NCBI GenBank assembly: GCA_028871055.1
Contig: JAGWON010000023.1
Span: forward strand, 1-37,449
DNA from: Alphaproteobacteria bacterium
GTDB lineage: Bacteria; Pseudomonadota; Alphaproteobacteria; ATCC43930; CGMCC-115725
DNA length: 37,449 nt
Direction: 5' to 3'
Positions 1 through 11,125 of the stretch are shown one piece after another. Position numbers and translations under genes: made by a program. Each line of letters opens with the position of its first letter. Within the stretch, counting starts at the first letter, position 1. A model generated the notes under the pieces. The model made no database searches. It was not told where the DNA came from and saw only the letters and a program-made list of their open reading frames with translations.

Positions 1-76
1 GGTCTTTCCTTGCGGATCGTCCGGCAAAGTCCTGGCATCGTACGACTTGCATCGGCTCGGAATTGACTTCCTTACT

Positions 77-120
77 GATGCGCATACGTACGGCGCCGAA
101 GGCGCCGCCGCCTGCGCATC
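77..120 (-). other. Long two-part hairpin in the rRNA leader
   Basis: An outer perfect 8-bp stem (GATGCGCA with TGCGCATC) encloses an inner perfect 7-bp stem (CGGCGCC, a 3-base loop, GGCGCCG). It lies downstream of the boxA-like site on the minus strand. A structure here could help 16S leader folding or RNase III processing. The pairing is read directly from the sequence; the role is inferred. Confidence 0.55.
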
Positions 121-138
121 CCTTCCTCTTCTCAACGA

Positions 139-152
139 TGTCAAAGACCGCA
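139..152 (-). promoter_or_regulatory. boxA-like antitermination site of the rRNA leader
   Basis: The minus strand reads TGCGGTCTTTGACA, close to the rrn boxA core (TGCTCTTTAACA in E. coli; CTTTGACA forms occur in alphaproteobacteria). BoxA RNA is the loading site for NusB-S10 in rRNA antitermination. It sits about 170 bases after the predicted promoter and before the leader hairpin, the expected order. Confidence 0.55.
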
Positions 153-320
153 CCCTTCACGACGAAGGGTTCGCGCCAAACGAGCGCGCCACAATCCAAA
201 CCGTCGGCCGGCGACGCCTTACCGCGGCATCGAAGCCGACGAAACCACCCGCAGCCAAAACCGCTGCGTGGCGGCATTACCTGGTTCGCGGAGGCCACCC
301 CGTCGGGTGACCGGGCGGTT

Positions 321-349
321 GATATAGGCTGGTTGCCGCAGCTTGTAAA
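321..349 (-). promoter_or_regulatory. Strong sigma70-type promoter of the rRNA operon
   Basis: On the minus strand a -35 TTTACA (344-349) and a -10 TATATC (321-326) are separated by exactly 17 bases. Immediately upstream is an A-rich stretch (TTAGAAAAGC, about 350-359) that could be an UP element. This matches the build of stable-RNA promoters and points into the rRNA leader. It lies in the gap between the DUF1489 gene and the leader. Confidence 0.6.
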
Positions 350-459
350 GCTTTTCTAACAGGGAATTCCGGGCTTTCCCCAGGCATTTCTGGCCTGCTG
401 ATTCGCGTTCGCCGCCAACTGGCTTCGTTCGGCAGAATTCTCAAAACGGCCGTTGATTC

Positions 460-474
460 AGCGAGTTACTCGCT
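460..474 (-). terminator. Weak hairpin downstream of the leucine-degradation operon
   Basis: After the DUF1489 stop codon the minus strand carries a perfect 6-bp stem (AGCGAG, loop TAA, CTCGCT), followed about 15 bases later by a palindrome ending in TTTT (AACGGCCGTTTT). This could end the operon before the rRNA promoter, but no U-run follows the first stem directly. The rest of 350-525 shows no other gene or motif. Confidence 0.25.
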
Positions 475-525
475 TACCGGCATCCCTTGGCGAGCGACGA
501 ACGCTGGCCGCGGTGGAGCGACCGG

Positions 526-945
526 TTAAAGCAGGCCGAGATCACGGAGTTCGCGGGCGAGCTTGGGTGGCAGGCGCTCGCCCGAATCGACCCCAGCCGG
601 CCGGTCCCGGGGCGCGTCCGCGGGGCCGAGGTACCGCCAGCCCTGGAACGGCCGGCACGGCCGCGGCATCACCGGCACCAGCTTCATCGCGTATTCGACC
701 GCGACGCGGCGTTTGCCGTCCTTGCCGACGAACGGCATGAAGCCCTTCAGGCGCTGACGCGCGGCGACCTGGCGCTTGATCACCCAAAAGATCGAGCCGC
801 CGTCGAGCAGCTCGTCGATCCGCTTCGGCATGTTGCGCGTGAAGAACACCGACCGGCCGCGCCGCTTGCGGCGCAGCTTCTGCAATTTCCTGAGCTCGGC
901 CAAGTCGGACACGCCGACCGCCATCTTGATCAGATGCAGCGTCAT
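526..945 (-). CDS. DUF1489 family protein
   Basis: A 139-residue protein recognised as DUF1489, a small family typical of alphaproteobacteria with no established function. Family hallmarks are the MTLHLIKMAVG start, the central KRIDELLDGGSIFWVIK block (about residues 33-49), the RPFQGWRYL block (about 88-96) and the ending LPPKLARELRDLGLL. There is no signal peptide or membrane segment, so it should be cytoplasmic. The ATG at 945 was chosen because the family starts there and because it forms a TGATG overlap with the HMG-CoA lyase stop. A longer upstream frame gives only arginine-rich shadow sequence. As the last gene of the leucine-degradation operon it is likely made together with those enzymes, but that does not prove a role in the pathway. 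Confidence 0.85.
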   Translation of the reverse strand: MTLHLIKMAVGVSDLAELRKLQKLRRKRRGRSVFFTRNMPKRIDELLDGGSIFWVIKRQVAARQRLKGFMPFVGKDGKRRVAVEYAMKLVPVMPRPCRPFQGWRYLGPADAPRDRPAGVDSGERLPPKLARELRDLGLL

Positions 946-1850
946 CACGCGGCCTTCGCGGCAAGTGCCTTGGCGCATTTCGACGCCGGCTCGCGACCGA
1001 GCGCGTCGGAGATGAAACGGCCGGCGGCCGCGAGCTTGGCGAGATCGACGCTGGTGGCAATGCCGAGACCGTCGAGCATGTAGACCACGTCCTCGCTCGC
1101 GACGTTGCCGGCGGCTCCCGGCGCGTACGGGCAACCGCCGAGACCGGCGACCGAGCTATCGATCGTGGCGATGCCGCTCTCGAGCGCGGCGAGGATATTG
1201 GCGAGCGCCTGACCATAGGTGTCGTGGCAGTGGATGGCGAGACGCTCGTGCTGCACGCGCTGCGCCACCGCCTCGATCATCGCCACGACGCGCGCCGGCG
1301 TACCGGTGCCGATGGTATCGCCGAGCGAGATCTCGTAGCAACCGAGCGCATCGAGCCGCGCCGCGACATCCGCGACGGCCTGCGGCGCTATGGCGCCCTC
1401 GTAGGGGCAATCGACGACGCAGGAGATATAGCCGCGCACGGGAACGCGGGCAGCCTTCGCGGCATCCATTACCGGCGCGAAGCGCTCGATGCTTTCCGCA
1501 ATCGAGCAGTTGATATTGCGTCGGGAGAACGTCTCCGATGCGGCGGCGAAGATCGCGACTTCGTCGGCCTTGGCCGTATGCGCCGCTTCGAAGCCCTTCA
1601 GGTTCGGCACCAATACTTGATAGGCGACGCCGGACCGGCGCTTCAGCGCCTGCATCACCGCGACGGTGTCGGCCATTTGCGGCACCCATTTGGGCGAGAC
1701 GAAGCTGCCGGCCTCGATCGTCCTGAGGCCGGCGTCGGCCAGCCGCTCGATGAGCGCCACCTTGGTCGCGGTCGGCACCGTCTTGGCCTCGTTCTGCAGC
1801 CCGTCGCGCGGCCCGACCTCGACCACCCGCACCATCTTGGGCACTTGCAT
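945..1850 (-). CDS. hmgL: Hydroxymethylglutaryl-CoA lyase
   Basis: A 301-residue lyase that splits 3-hydroxy-3-methylglutaryl-CoA into acetyl-CoA and acetoacetate, the last step of leucine breakdown. It has the TIM-barrel HMGL/DRE fold markers: GPRDGLQNE near the N-terminus (Arg15 catalytic, Asp16 metal ligand), the metal-binding IHCHDTYG (His207 and His209), and the family signature GLGGCPYAPGAAGN with the catalytic-loop Cys240. Length matches bacterial homologues. The ATG at 1850 overlaps the stop of the upstream carboxylase alpha gene (TGATG), which fixes the start and suggests translational coupling. It is the fifth gene of the operon, and its own stop overlaps the DUF1489 start. No missing residues were seen. 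Confidence 0.95.
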   Translation of the reverse strand: MQVPKMVRVVEVGPRDGLQNEAKTVPTATKVALIERLADAGLRTIEAGSFVSPKWVPQMADTVAVMQALKRRSGVAYQVLVPNLKGFEAAHTAKADEVAIFAAASETFSRRNINCSIAESIERFAPVMDAAKAARVPVRGYISCVVDCPYEGAIAPQAVADVAARLDALGCYEISLGDTIGTGTPARVVAMIEAVAQRVQHERLAIHCHDTYGQALANILAALESGIATIDSSVAGLGGCPYAPGAAGNVASEDVVYMLDGLGIATSVDLAKLAAAGRFISDALGREPASKCAKALAAKAA

Positions 1851-3835
1851 CACGTCGCCTCCTTCGCGCCCGCCAGTACCATCAGCTCGGCGCCTTCGGC
1901 AACCGGGTCGCCGGCAGCATAGCGGATTTCGGCGACCACGCCGTCGCTCGGCGCGGCAATGGCATGCTCCATCTTCATCGCCTCGAGCACCAGCAAGACC
2001 TGGCCGCGCGTCACGCTCGCCCCCTTGGCTACATGCACGGCGGCGATCTTGCCCGGCATCGGCGCCACGACTTGACTGGCGGCACTGGCCGTATCGGCGT
2101 GTCGTATTGCCGTCTCGACCACGCCGAGACGCCAGGTGCCGTCGGCCAGCGCGACCTGGACCGCACGATCGCCCCAGGCGACGCTGGTTTCGACATGGCG
2201 ACCGCCGAGCTCGACCGCAAGGTCGCCCGCACCCAGTGCCCAGGCCAGCGCCGGCAAACACCGCCGGCCGAATTCGAGCTGCAGCCCGGCGCGTGCGAAG
2301 CGCATGCGGACGCGCCGCTTCGTGCCGCGGTCGTCGAAGGCGAAATCGAGCACGCTTTCTCCGCTCGGCCGCCACCCGTCGCGCAGGCGCCAGGGCGAGA
2401 AACGGTCCGCCGCGGGTTTCGGCGGAGCGGCAACGATGCGCGACAGCGCCGCGGCGGCAAGTGCCGGTTCGGGTGCGGGCGCCGGCAGCGCCAGCGCTTC
2501 GAGGTGACGCCCGATGAACGCCGTATCGACCGAGCCGCGCCGGAACGCCGGCTGCTCGATCAATCGCAGCAGGAAATCGCGGTTGCTGTCGACGCCGAGG
2601 ATGCGGGTTTCGACCAGCGCCGCGCGCAGACGCCGGCGCGCGCCGTGGCGATCCTTCGCCCACGCCACCACCTTGGCGGCCATCGGATCATAGAATTCCG
2701 TGACCGCATCGCCTTGGCGCAATCCGGTCTCGATCCGCAGGTGGGTGTCGGCCGGCGGAAAGCGCAGCCGCGCGAGCCGGCCGGTCGACGGCATGAAGCC
2801 GCGCGCCGGATCCTCGGCGTAGAGCCGCACTTCGATGGCATGGCCGCGGGCGCGGATCTGCGCCTGTTTCAGCGGCAGCGCCTCGCCCGCCGCGACGCGG
2901 AGCTGCCATTCGACCAGGTCGATGCCGGTGATCATTTCGGTCACCGCGTGCTCGACCTGGAGCCTGGTATTCATCTCAATGAAATAGAAGCGGCCTCGCT
3001 CGACGATGAACTCGACCGTGCCGGCGTTCTGGTATTTGACCGCATGCGCCACCTTGAGCGCCGCCTCATGCAGGTTGCTCAGCAGCGCCGGCGCCAGAGC
3101 GGCCGGCGGCGCTTCCTCGAGCACCTTCTGGTAGCGACGCTGCGACGAGCAGTCGCGCGCGTAAAGGTGGACCAGATTGCCGCGCCGGTCGCCGAACACC
3201 TGGACCTCGATATGGCGTGGCGCGCGCAGGTATTTCTCCAGGATCAGGCGGCTGTCACCGAACGCGGCCGTCGCTTCGCGCCGGGCGCTCTCCAGCGCAG
3301 CGCCGAGCTCGTTCGGCCGTTCGACCACGCGCGTGCCGCGTCCGCCGCCGCCCGCCGTCGCCTTGACCAGCAAGGGATAGCCGATACGCGCGGCCTCGGC
3401 GGCGAAGATCGCCACATGCTGACGGTCGCCGCGATAGCCAGGCACGACCGGAACGCCGGCTCTCTCCGCCAGCGCCTTGGCCGCGGCCTTGTTGCCCATC
3501 GCCCGGATCGCCGCCGCCTGCGGCCCGATGAAGGCGAGCCCCGCCTTGACGCAACCGGCCGCGAACGCCGCGTTCTCCGACAAGAAGCCATAACCCGGGT
3601 GGATCGCTTCGGCGCGGCTCCGGCGCGCGGCAGTAAGGATCGCCTGCGCATCGAGATAGCTCTCGCGCGCCGGCGCCGGACCGATTTCATAGGCTTCGTC
3701 GGCCAGCGCAACATGGAGCGCCCGGCTGTCGGCGTCAGAATAAACCGCGACGGTCTTGATCCCGAGCCGCCGTGCGGTGCGGATCACGCGGCAGGCGATC
3801 TCGCCGCGATTGGCGATGAGGATCTTCTTGAACAC
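1850..3835 (-). CDS. mccA: Methylcrotonyl-CoA carboxylase alpha subunit (biotin carboxylase + BCCP)
   Basis: A 661-residue biotin-carrying subunit that, with the beta subunit, carboxylates 3-methylcrotonyl-CoA in leucine degradation. Order: biotin carboxylase N-domain (FKKILIANRGEIACRV), ATP-grasp domain (about 115-310), C-domain, a linker region, and a biotinyl domain with EAMKM (biotin Lys621). The start is GTG at 3835, one base after the hydratase stop. The carboxylase core is unusual: the glycine loop reads GGGGRGTRV, the usual ERDCS[IM]QRRHQK reads ARDCSSQRRYQK (Tyr235 for His), and EHPVTE reads EHAVTE. The Mg-binding EFIVE and FIEMN motifs are intact. The MCC assignment rests on the operon context; by sequence alone it could be another acyl-CoA carboxylase alpha subunit. 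Confidence 0.92.
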   Translation of the reverse strand: MFKKILIANRGEIACRVIRTARRLGIKTVAVYSDADSRALHVALADEAYEIGPAPARESYLDAQAILTAARRSRAEAIHPGYGFLSENAAFAAGCVKAGLAFIGPQAAAIRAMGNKAAAKALAERAGVPVVPGYRGDRQHVAIFAAEAARIGYPLLVKATAGGGGRGTRVVERPNELGAALESARREATAAFGDSRLILEKYLRAPRHIEVQVFGDRRGNLVHLYARDCSSQRRYQKVLEEAPPAALAPALLSNLHEAALKVAHAVKYQNAGTVEFIVERGRFYFIEMNTRLQVEHAVTEMITGIDLVEWQLRVAAGEALPLKQAQIRARGHAIEVRLYAEDPARGFMPSTGRLARLRFPPADTHLRIETGLRQGDAVTEFYDPMAAKVVAWAKDRHGARRRLRAALVETRILGVDSNRDFLLRLIEQPAFRRGSVDTAFIGRHLEALALPAPAPEPALAAAALSRIVAAPPKPAADRFSPWRLRDGWRPSGESVLDFAFDDRGTKRRVRMRFARAGLQLEFGRRCLPALAWALGAGDLAVELGGRHVETSVAWGDRAVQVALADGTWRLGVVETAIRHADTASAASQVVAPMPGKIAAVHVAKGASVTRGQVLLVLEAMKMEHAIAAPSDGVVAEIRYAAGDPVAEGAELMVLAGAKEAT

Positions 3836-3836
3836 C

Positions 3837-4619
3837 CTAGGTCCGGAACGAGGGCTTGCGCTTTTCGAGGAAGGCGGCGAGTCCTTCGCGCCCTTCGGGC
3901 GACGCGCGCGCCTCAGCGATGGCGTCGGCGGTGCGCCCCATCACCGCCGGTGTGACCGGTTTGCCGGCAACCGCGGCGATCATGCGCTTCGCCTTGCCTT
4001 GCGCGCCCGGCGCGCCCTGGAGGAGCGCGGCGACGGTTCCTTCGATCGCGGCGTCGAATTGCGCCAATGCCGCGACCTTGTGTACCAGGCCGATGCGCAG
4101 CGCCTCGTCCGCCGAAAACGCCTCGCCGCTCAGGTTGAAGCGCCGCGCCTGGCGCACGCCGACGGCGGCAGTGACGTAGGGCGCGATGGTCGCGGGCAAC
4201 AGGCCGAGCCGCACCTCGGAGATAGCGAAGGTCGCCTCGGCCGCGGCGACGGCGATATCGCAGGCGCAGACCAGCCCGATGGCGCCGGCATAGGTCGCGC
4301 CGTTGACCCGCGCCACGGTCGGCTTGGGCAGGGTATCGAGGCGGCGCAGCATGCGAGCGAGGCCCATCGCGTCGGCGCGGTTCTCGCGCTTGCTGTAACC
4401 GGCGACGCGGCGCATCCAGTTGATGTCAGCCCCAGCCGAGAACGCCTGACCCGCGCCGGTCAAAACGAGGACGCGCACCGCCGGATCGCGGCCGAGCTTG
4501 GCGAAGATGCGGTCGAGCTCGCGGATCAGCGCGTCGTCGAAGGCGTTGCGCCGCTCCGGGCGGTTGAGCGTGACCGTGACAACGCCGCGCGCATCGTGCG
4601 AAAGCAGCACCGCGCTCAT
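3837..4619 (-). CDS. liuC: Methylglutaconyl-CoA hydratase (crotonase family)
   Basis: A 260-residue crotonase-fold enzyme expected to hydrate 3-methylglutaconyl-CoA to HMG-CoA. Visible signatures are AFSAGADINWM (first oxyanion-hole strand, about 59-69), NGATYAGAIGLVCACD (second, about 106-121) and SEVRLGLLPATIAPYV with a likely catalytic Glu135; the last motif is typical of the LiuC/AUH branch. The more usual GGG of the second oxyanion segment reads AGA here, which should be tolerated because the contact is a backbone amide. The ATG at 4619 lies one base after the carboxylase beta stop; a longer frame adds 12 residues that do not fit the family. The specific substrate is inferred from its place between the two carboxylase subunit genes. 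Confidence 0.9.
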   Translation of the reverse strand: MSAVLLSHDARGVVTVTLNRPERRNAFDDALIRELDRIFAKLGRDPAVRVLVLTGAGQAFSAGADINWMRRVAGYSKRENRADAMGLARMLRRLDTLPKPTVARVNGATYAGAIGLVCACDIAVAAAEATFAISEVRLGLLPATIAPYVTAAVGVRQARRFNLSGEAFSADEALRIGLVHKVAALAQFDAAIEGTVAALLQGAPGAQGKAKRMIAAVAGKPVTPAVMGRTADAIAEARASPEGREGLAAFLEKRKPSFRT

Positions 4620-4620
4620 G

Positions 4621-7395
<2,775 letters not shown>

Positions 7396-7526
7396 GGTTC
7401 CTCCCCTGAACGCCAGTTTAACGGGGCATTACAACGCTGCAAGGACGGCACGCGAACAGGGATAGGCCGGCTCCGTCGGCCCTAGAACCTGGCGACAGTC
7501 GAACTTCTCCCAGGAGCACCCCCACC

Positions 7527-8039
7527 GTGAATACACGTCGTTTTTCCCTACCCGCCTTTGCCCTACTCATGGGGCTGGGCGGGCTCGTCGCTGCCGCACC
7601 GGCCTTCGCCCAAGCCGCGCCTCCGGGTCCAACCGCACCGCCGCCGAGCTACGGCGCGCATCCGCCAGCAGCCGGCGCCCTTGGGCCATCCTGGCAGGCG
7701 CATCGTCCGAGCGCCGAACGCTTCGTTCCCGGCCGCATCGCGTTCCTGAAGGCCGAGCTCAAGATCACGCCGCAACAGGAGCCGCAGTGGACGAAGGTCG
7801 CCGAGGCGATGCGCGTCAACGCCCACGCGATCGACGCGGCGCGGAGCCAATTCCGCGGCGAATCTAAAGACGCGGTGCAGGCGCTAGAGGCGCGCGGACG
7901 CTTCGCTGCGACGATGGCGCAGAATAACGACCGCCTCCTCGCCGCGTTCCGGCCGCTCTACCAAAGCCTGTCGCCGGACCAGAAGAAGATGGCAGACGAA
8001 ATCTTGACGATGCACTTCCACCATCGTCGCTTCGATTGA
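7527..8039 (+). CDS. Secreted Spy/CpxP-like LTXXQ-motif protein
   Basis: A 170-residue exported protein. It opens with a classic signal peptide (MNTRRFSLPAF, hydrophobic core, then APAFAQA, cleavage likely after about residue 29), then a proline/alanine-rich stretch (about 30-65), then a helical region. That region has the two markers of the LTXXQ/Spy family: LKITPQQEPQWTKVAEAMR and, near the end, LSPDQKKMADEIL. The family includes periplasmic chaperones and stress sensors, but the function of alphaproteobacterial members is unclear. The start is GTG at 7527, preceded by CAGGAG. It is divergent from the leucine operon and convergent with the SRPBCC gene. Confidence 0.8.
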   Translation: MNTRRFSLPAFALLMGLGGLVAAAPAFAQAAPPGPTAPPPSYGAHPPAAGALGPSWQAHRPSAERFVPGRIAFLKAELKITPQQEPQWTKVAEAMRVNAHAIDAARSQFRGESKDAVQALEARGRFAATMAQNNDRLLAAFRPLYQSLSPDQKKMADEILTMHFHHRRFD

Positions 8040-8065
8040 TCTGCCGAGCGTGACGTTCGACCGGC

Positions 8066-8090
8066 CGGCCACCGTTCCTCCCCGTGGCCG
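8066..8090. terminator. Hairpin between two convergent genes
   Basis: A perfect 7-bp inverted repeat (CGGCCAC and GTGGCCG) around an 11-base loop lies in the 89-bp gap between the convergent LTXXQ and SRPBCC genes. Its place suits a two-way terminator, but neither side has a U-run, so it may be Rho-assisted or unrelated. Confidence 0.3.
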
Positions 8091-8128
8091 ACCGACCGGT
8101 CACTTCTTGCGTGGTTGCGGCGCCGAAT

Positions 8129-8635
8129 CTAGGACCGGCGGCGTTTCCTGCGCGTCGCTCGCCTGGCGACCTTCCGGCCCCTGCCCTTGGTCGCGGTTTT
8201 CGTCTTGCGCTTGGGCTGGGCCAGGCGCTTCGGGCGCGGTTTGGGCCCGAGGTATTTCTTCATCGGGTCGAAATAGCTGCGTTGCCAGCCGCCGTCGCGG
8301 TAGCTCGTGTGGCCGTCCGGCACGCTGCGATGATTGACGGTGATCCGCGTTCCACCGGGAACCGGCTCGAGCAAAACCTCGATCTCGGAATCCGGATCGC
8401 TCTCGACAAAGCGCGTGGTCCGCCACGATTGAACGATGCGCTTTCCCGGCTCGAGGGCCAAATTCCGTCCGGTGATGAACCCGTTCCAGACCGTGAAGGC
8501 GCCGCCGACGACGGCGGAGCAGGTCGCCGGCTGGCCGCCGGTGATGCCGGCATGGCCCTTGCTGTCGAGCCAGGCATCGTAAATCGCCTGGGGTGTCGCA
8601 GGAATGACGTCAGAGACGCTGAAATCCAAGCTCAT
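8129..8635 (-). CDS. SRPBCC/AHSA1-like protein with histone-like basic tail
   Basis: A 168-residue protein. The first about 120 residues match the SRPBCC (START-like), AHSA1-type domain: an early PATPQAIYDAWLD helix, a central FTVWNGFITGRNLALEPGKRIVQSW strand-turn, then TRITVNHRSVPDG and a final WQRSYFDPMKKYL helix. Such domains bind small hydrophobic ligands or, in Aha1 relatives, a chaperone. The last about 45 residues are almost all Lys, Arg, Ala and Pro, ending RRATRRKRRRS, and resemble a histone H1-like DNA- or RNA-binding tail. The ATG at 8635 was chosen over a start 13 codons upstream because the domain begins there. It overlaps the end of maeB by 26 bases in another frame, so the two are probably co-expressed. 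Confidence 0.8.
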   Translation of the reverse strand: MSLDFSVSDVIPATPQAIYDAWLDSKGHAGITGGQPATCSAVVGGAFTVWNGFITGRNLALEPGKRIVQSWRTTRFVESDPDSEIEVLLEPVPGGTRITVNHRSVPDGHTSYRDGGWQRSYFDPMKKYLGPKPRPKRLAQPKRKTKTATKGRGRKVARRATRRKRRRS

Positions 8636-10913
8636 GCTGGTCCCCCGTGGAGACCTGCGCATCATAGACCGCAACCGCTGTCATATTCACCAGGCCGCGC
8701 ACGGTGACGGACGGGGTCACGATATGCGCCGGCCTTTTCACGCCGAGCAGGATCGGTCCGATATTGAGGCCGTCGCCCAGCACCTTGAGCAGATTGAACG
8801 CGATGTTGGCGGCATCGAGATTGGGCATGATGAGAAGATTGGCCGCGCCCTTGAGCCGTGAATTCGGGAAGATGCGGTTGCGGATCTCCTCCAGCACCGC
8901 CGCGTCGCCGTTCATTTCGCCCTCGACCTCGAGCTCGGGCGCGCGCCGGCGCAACAGCTCCAGCGCCTGGCGCATCTTGCGCGCGCCCGGCGTATCCGAG
9001 CCGCCGAAATTCGAATGCGACAGCAGCGCGACCTTGGCCTCGACGCCGAAATGGCGCACCGCTTCGGCGGCGCGCAGCGTCATTTCGGCGATCTGCTCGG
9101 CCGACGGATCGTCGACGACATAGGTGTCGCAGAGGAAGAATGTGCCCTTGGGCATGATCAGCCCGGTCAGCGCCGCCGGCGCCGAGGCGCCCGGCACCAG
9201 GCCGAGAATGTCCAGAACGTGCCGCAGGTGGCGGTTGTATTGGCCGACCGCGCCGCAGATCATGGCGTCGGCCTCGCCACGCCGAACCATGAGCGAAGCG
9301 ATCACCGACGTGCGCGTGCGCACGATGTGGCGGGCGAAATCCGGCGAGATGCCCTTGCGCTCCATCAGGTCGTGATAGAGCGTCCAGTATTCGTTGAAGC
9401 GCGGATCGCTGGTCGGATCGACCAGCTCGACATCGACGCCCGGTTTGATCCGCAGGTTGAGGCGCTCGATGCGCTTCAGCACGACATCGCGCCGGGCGAT
9501 GATGATCGGCCGGGCGAGGCCATTGTCGACCACCTGCTGTACCGCGCGCAGCACGCGTTCGTCCTCGCCTTCGCTGTAGACGACGCGCTTCGGGTCCTTG
9601 CGCGCGTGCTCGAAGATCGGCCGCATGAGCAGGCCGGAGCGGAAGACGAATTCGTTGAGCCGGTCGCGATAGGCGGAGAAATCGGTGATCGGTCGGGTCG
9701 CGACGCCCGAAGCCATCGCCGCCTTGGCGACCGCCGGTGCGATCTCGACGATGAGGCGCGGATCGAACGGCTTCGGGATGATGTAGTCGCGCCCGAAGGT
9801 CAGGATCGTCTCGCCGTAGGCGGCGGTGACCACGTCCGAGGGCTCGGCCAGCGCCAGGTCGGCGAGCGCATTGACCGCGGCCAGCTTCATGGCCTCGTTG
9901 ATCGCTGTCGCGCCGACGTCGAGCGCGCCGCGGAAGATGAACGGAAAGCATAGGACGTTGTTGACCTGGTTCGGATAGTCAGTACGGCCGGTGGCGATGA
10001 CGGCGTCCGGCCGCACCGCGAGCGCGACCTCGGGCAGGATTTCGGGCGTCGGATTGGCCAGCGCCAGGATCAACGGATTGGGCGCCATCGCCTTGACCAT
10101 CTCGGCGTTCAGCACGTTGGGCGCCGACAACCCGAGAAAGATATCCGCTCCGTTGATGACTTCGGCAAGCTTGCGCGCCTTCGTCTCCTTGGCATAGCGC
10201 GCCTTGCGCGGGTCCATATCCTCCTTGCGGCTCTTGTAGACGACGCCATGGATGTCGGTGACGACGATGTTCTCGACCGGCAGCCCCATGTCGACCAGCA
10301 GGTCGAGACAGGCGAGCGCCGCGGCGCCCGCGCCGGAGGCGACGAGCTTCACCTGATCGAGCCGCTTGCCGACCAGCTTGAGGCCGTTGCGCACGGCGGC
10401 GCCGACGATGATCGCGGTGCCATGCTGGTCGTCGTGGAAGACCGGTATCTTGAGCCGCTTGCGGAGCTGCCCCTCGATGGTGAAGCATTCCGGCGCCTTG
10501 ATGTCCTCGAGATTGATGCCGCCGAAGGTCGGCTCGAGCGCGGCAATGACCTCGACCAGCTTGTCGGGGTCGCGCTCGTTGATCTCGATGTCGAACACGT
10601 CGATGCCGGCGAACTTCTTGAACAGCACCGCCTTGCCTTCCATTACCGGCTTGGCGGCAAGCGGTCCGATCGTGCCCAGGCCGAGCACGGCGGTACCGTT
10701 GGTGATGACCGCGACGAGATTGGCGCGCGCGGTCAGGTTCGACGCCTCCTGCGGATCAGCGGCGATGGCGAGCGAGGCGGCGGCGACGCCGGGAGAATAG
10801 GCCAGCGACAGGTCGTGCTGTGTCGAGAGCGGCTTGGTCGCGACGACGGCAATCTTCCCAGGCGTCGGGTGCCGGTGATACTCGAGCGCCCCGTCGCGCA
10901 TGTCCTCGGCCAT
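8610..10913 (-). CDS. maeB: NADP-dependent malic enzyme with phosphotransacetylase-like domain
   Basis: A 767-residue MaeB-type protein that decarboxylates malate to pyruvate with reduction of NADP. The malic enzyme part (about 1-420) shows [51 protein letters not shown] and the Rossmann [13 protein letters not shown]. The C-terminal part (about 430-767) resembles phosphotransacetylase ([49 protein letters not shown]). In known MaeB proteins this domain does not transfer acetyl groups but senses metabolites such as acetyl-CoA. ATG 10913 follows AGGAG. The gene lies 75 bases after tRNA-Leu on the same strand with no clear terminator between. Since leucine breakdown yields acetyl-CoA, the enzyme fits the neighbourhood's metabolism, but that link is inference. 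Confidence 0.95.
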   Translation of the reverse strand: MAEDMRDGALEYHRHPTPGKIAVVATKPLSTQHDLSLAYSPGVAAASLAIAADPQEASNLTARANLVAVITNGTAVLGLGTIGPLAAKPVMEGKAVLFKKFAGIDVFDIEINERDPDKLVEVIAALEPTFGGINLEDIKAPECFTIEGQLRKRLKIPVFHDDQHGTAIIVGAAVRNGLKLVGKRLDQVKLVASGAGAAALACLDLLVDMGLPVENIVVTDIHGVVYKSRKEDMDPRKARYAKETKARKLAEVINGADIFLGLSAPNVLNAEMVKAMAPNPLILALANPTPEILPEVALAVRPDAVIATGRTDYPNQVNNVLCFPFIFRGALDVGATAINEAMKLAAVNALADLALAEPSDVVTAAYGETILTFGRDYIIPKPFDPRLIVEIAPAVAKAAMASGVATRPITDFSAYRDRLNEFVFRSGLLMRPIFEHARKDPKRVVYSEGEDERVLRAVQQVVDNGLARPIIIARRDVVLKRIERLNLRIKPGVDVELVDPTSDPRFNEYWTLYHDLMERKGISPDFARHIVRTRTSVIASLMVRRGEADAMICGAVGQYNRHLRHVLDILGLVPGASAPAALTGLIMPKGTFFLCDTYVVDDPSAEQIAEMTLRAAEAVRHFGVEAKVALLSHSNFGGSDTPGARKMRQALELLRRRAPELEVEGEMNGDAAVLEEIRNRIFPNSRLKGAANLLIMPNLDAANIAFNLLKVLGDGLNIGPILLGVKRPAHIVTPSVTVRGLVNMTAVAVYDAQVSTGDQHELGFQRL

Positions 10914-10988
10914 CGTTACTCCTCAGAATGCCGTACGGATCACTCGCGGCGGCCTGGGCCGGTCGTCCATCCGTCGGCGGGAAGGGAA

Positions 10989-11075
10989 TGGTGCGGTCGA
11001 GAAGACTCGAACTTCCAAGGGGTTTCCCCCACTAGCACCTCAAGCTAGCGCGTCTACCAATTCCGCCACGACCGC
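10989..11075 (-). tRNA. tRNA-Leu (anticodon GAG)
   Basis: On the minus strand an 87-base tRNA with encoded CCA folds completely: acceptor stem GCGGTCG with CGACCGC, discriminator A, a D-arm with TGGCGGAATTGGTAGACGCG typical of leucine tRNAs, and an anticodon stem CTAGC/GCTAG around loop TTGAGGT, giving anticodon GAG (reads CUC/CUU). The long variable arm (GTGGGGGAAACCCCTT) marks a class II tRNA, and the T-arm has GTTCGAGTC. It lies between lipB (divergent) and maeB (same strand). Confidence 0.97.
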
Positions 11076-11125
11076 GATAGGATTCGGCAATTGCCGCCGA
11101 TGGCGCGGCTGATTACCAAATCCCC

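Larger units (their letters stand above)
1..316 (-). other. Leader of a 16S rRNA operon (rRNA gene itself lies beyond position 1)
   Basis: No convincing protein is encoded here. On the minus strand the region has the parts of an rRNA leader in the right order: a strong promoter at 321-349, a boxA-like CTTTGACA stretch near 139-149, and a GC-rich hairpin at 77-120. The stretch around the boxA and hairpin resembles the sequence just before 16S genes in many alphaproteobacteria. The mature 16S start (AGAGTTTGATC-type) is not in the window, so it should lie left of position 1. The transcription start is inferred at about 316, roughly 5-7 bases after the -10. The short open frames on the plus strand here have no recognisable domain or ribosome binding site. 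Confidence 0.6.

Noticed and set aside
47-359. Two short overlapping plus-strand ORFs at the left edge
   Set aside because: They have no motif or ribosome binding site, and the minus strand shows the promoter, boxA and hairpin of an rRNA leader.
1964-3955. A 663-codon plus-strand frame opposite mccA
   Set aside because: It is antisense to a gene with clear biotin carboxylase domains and shows no recognisable domain of its own.
7396-7526. Weak TTGCAG / TAAACT pair as a promoter for the leucine operon
   Set aside because: It matches the consensus at too few positions to be listed as a feature.
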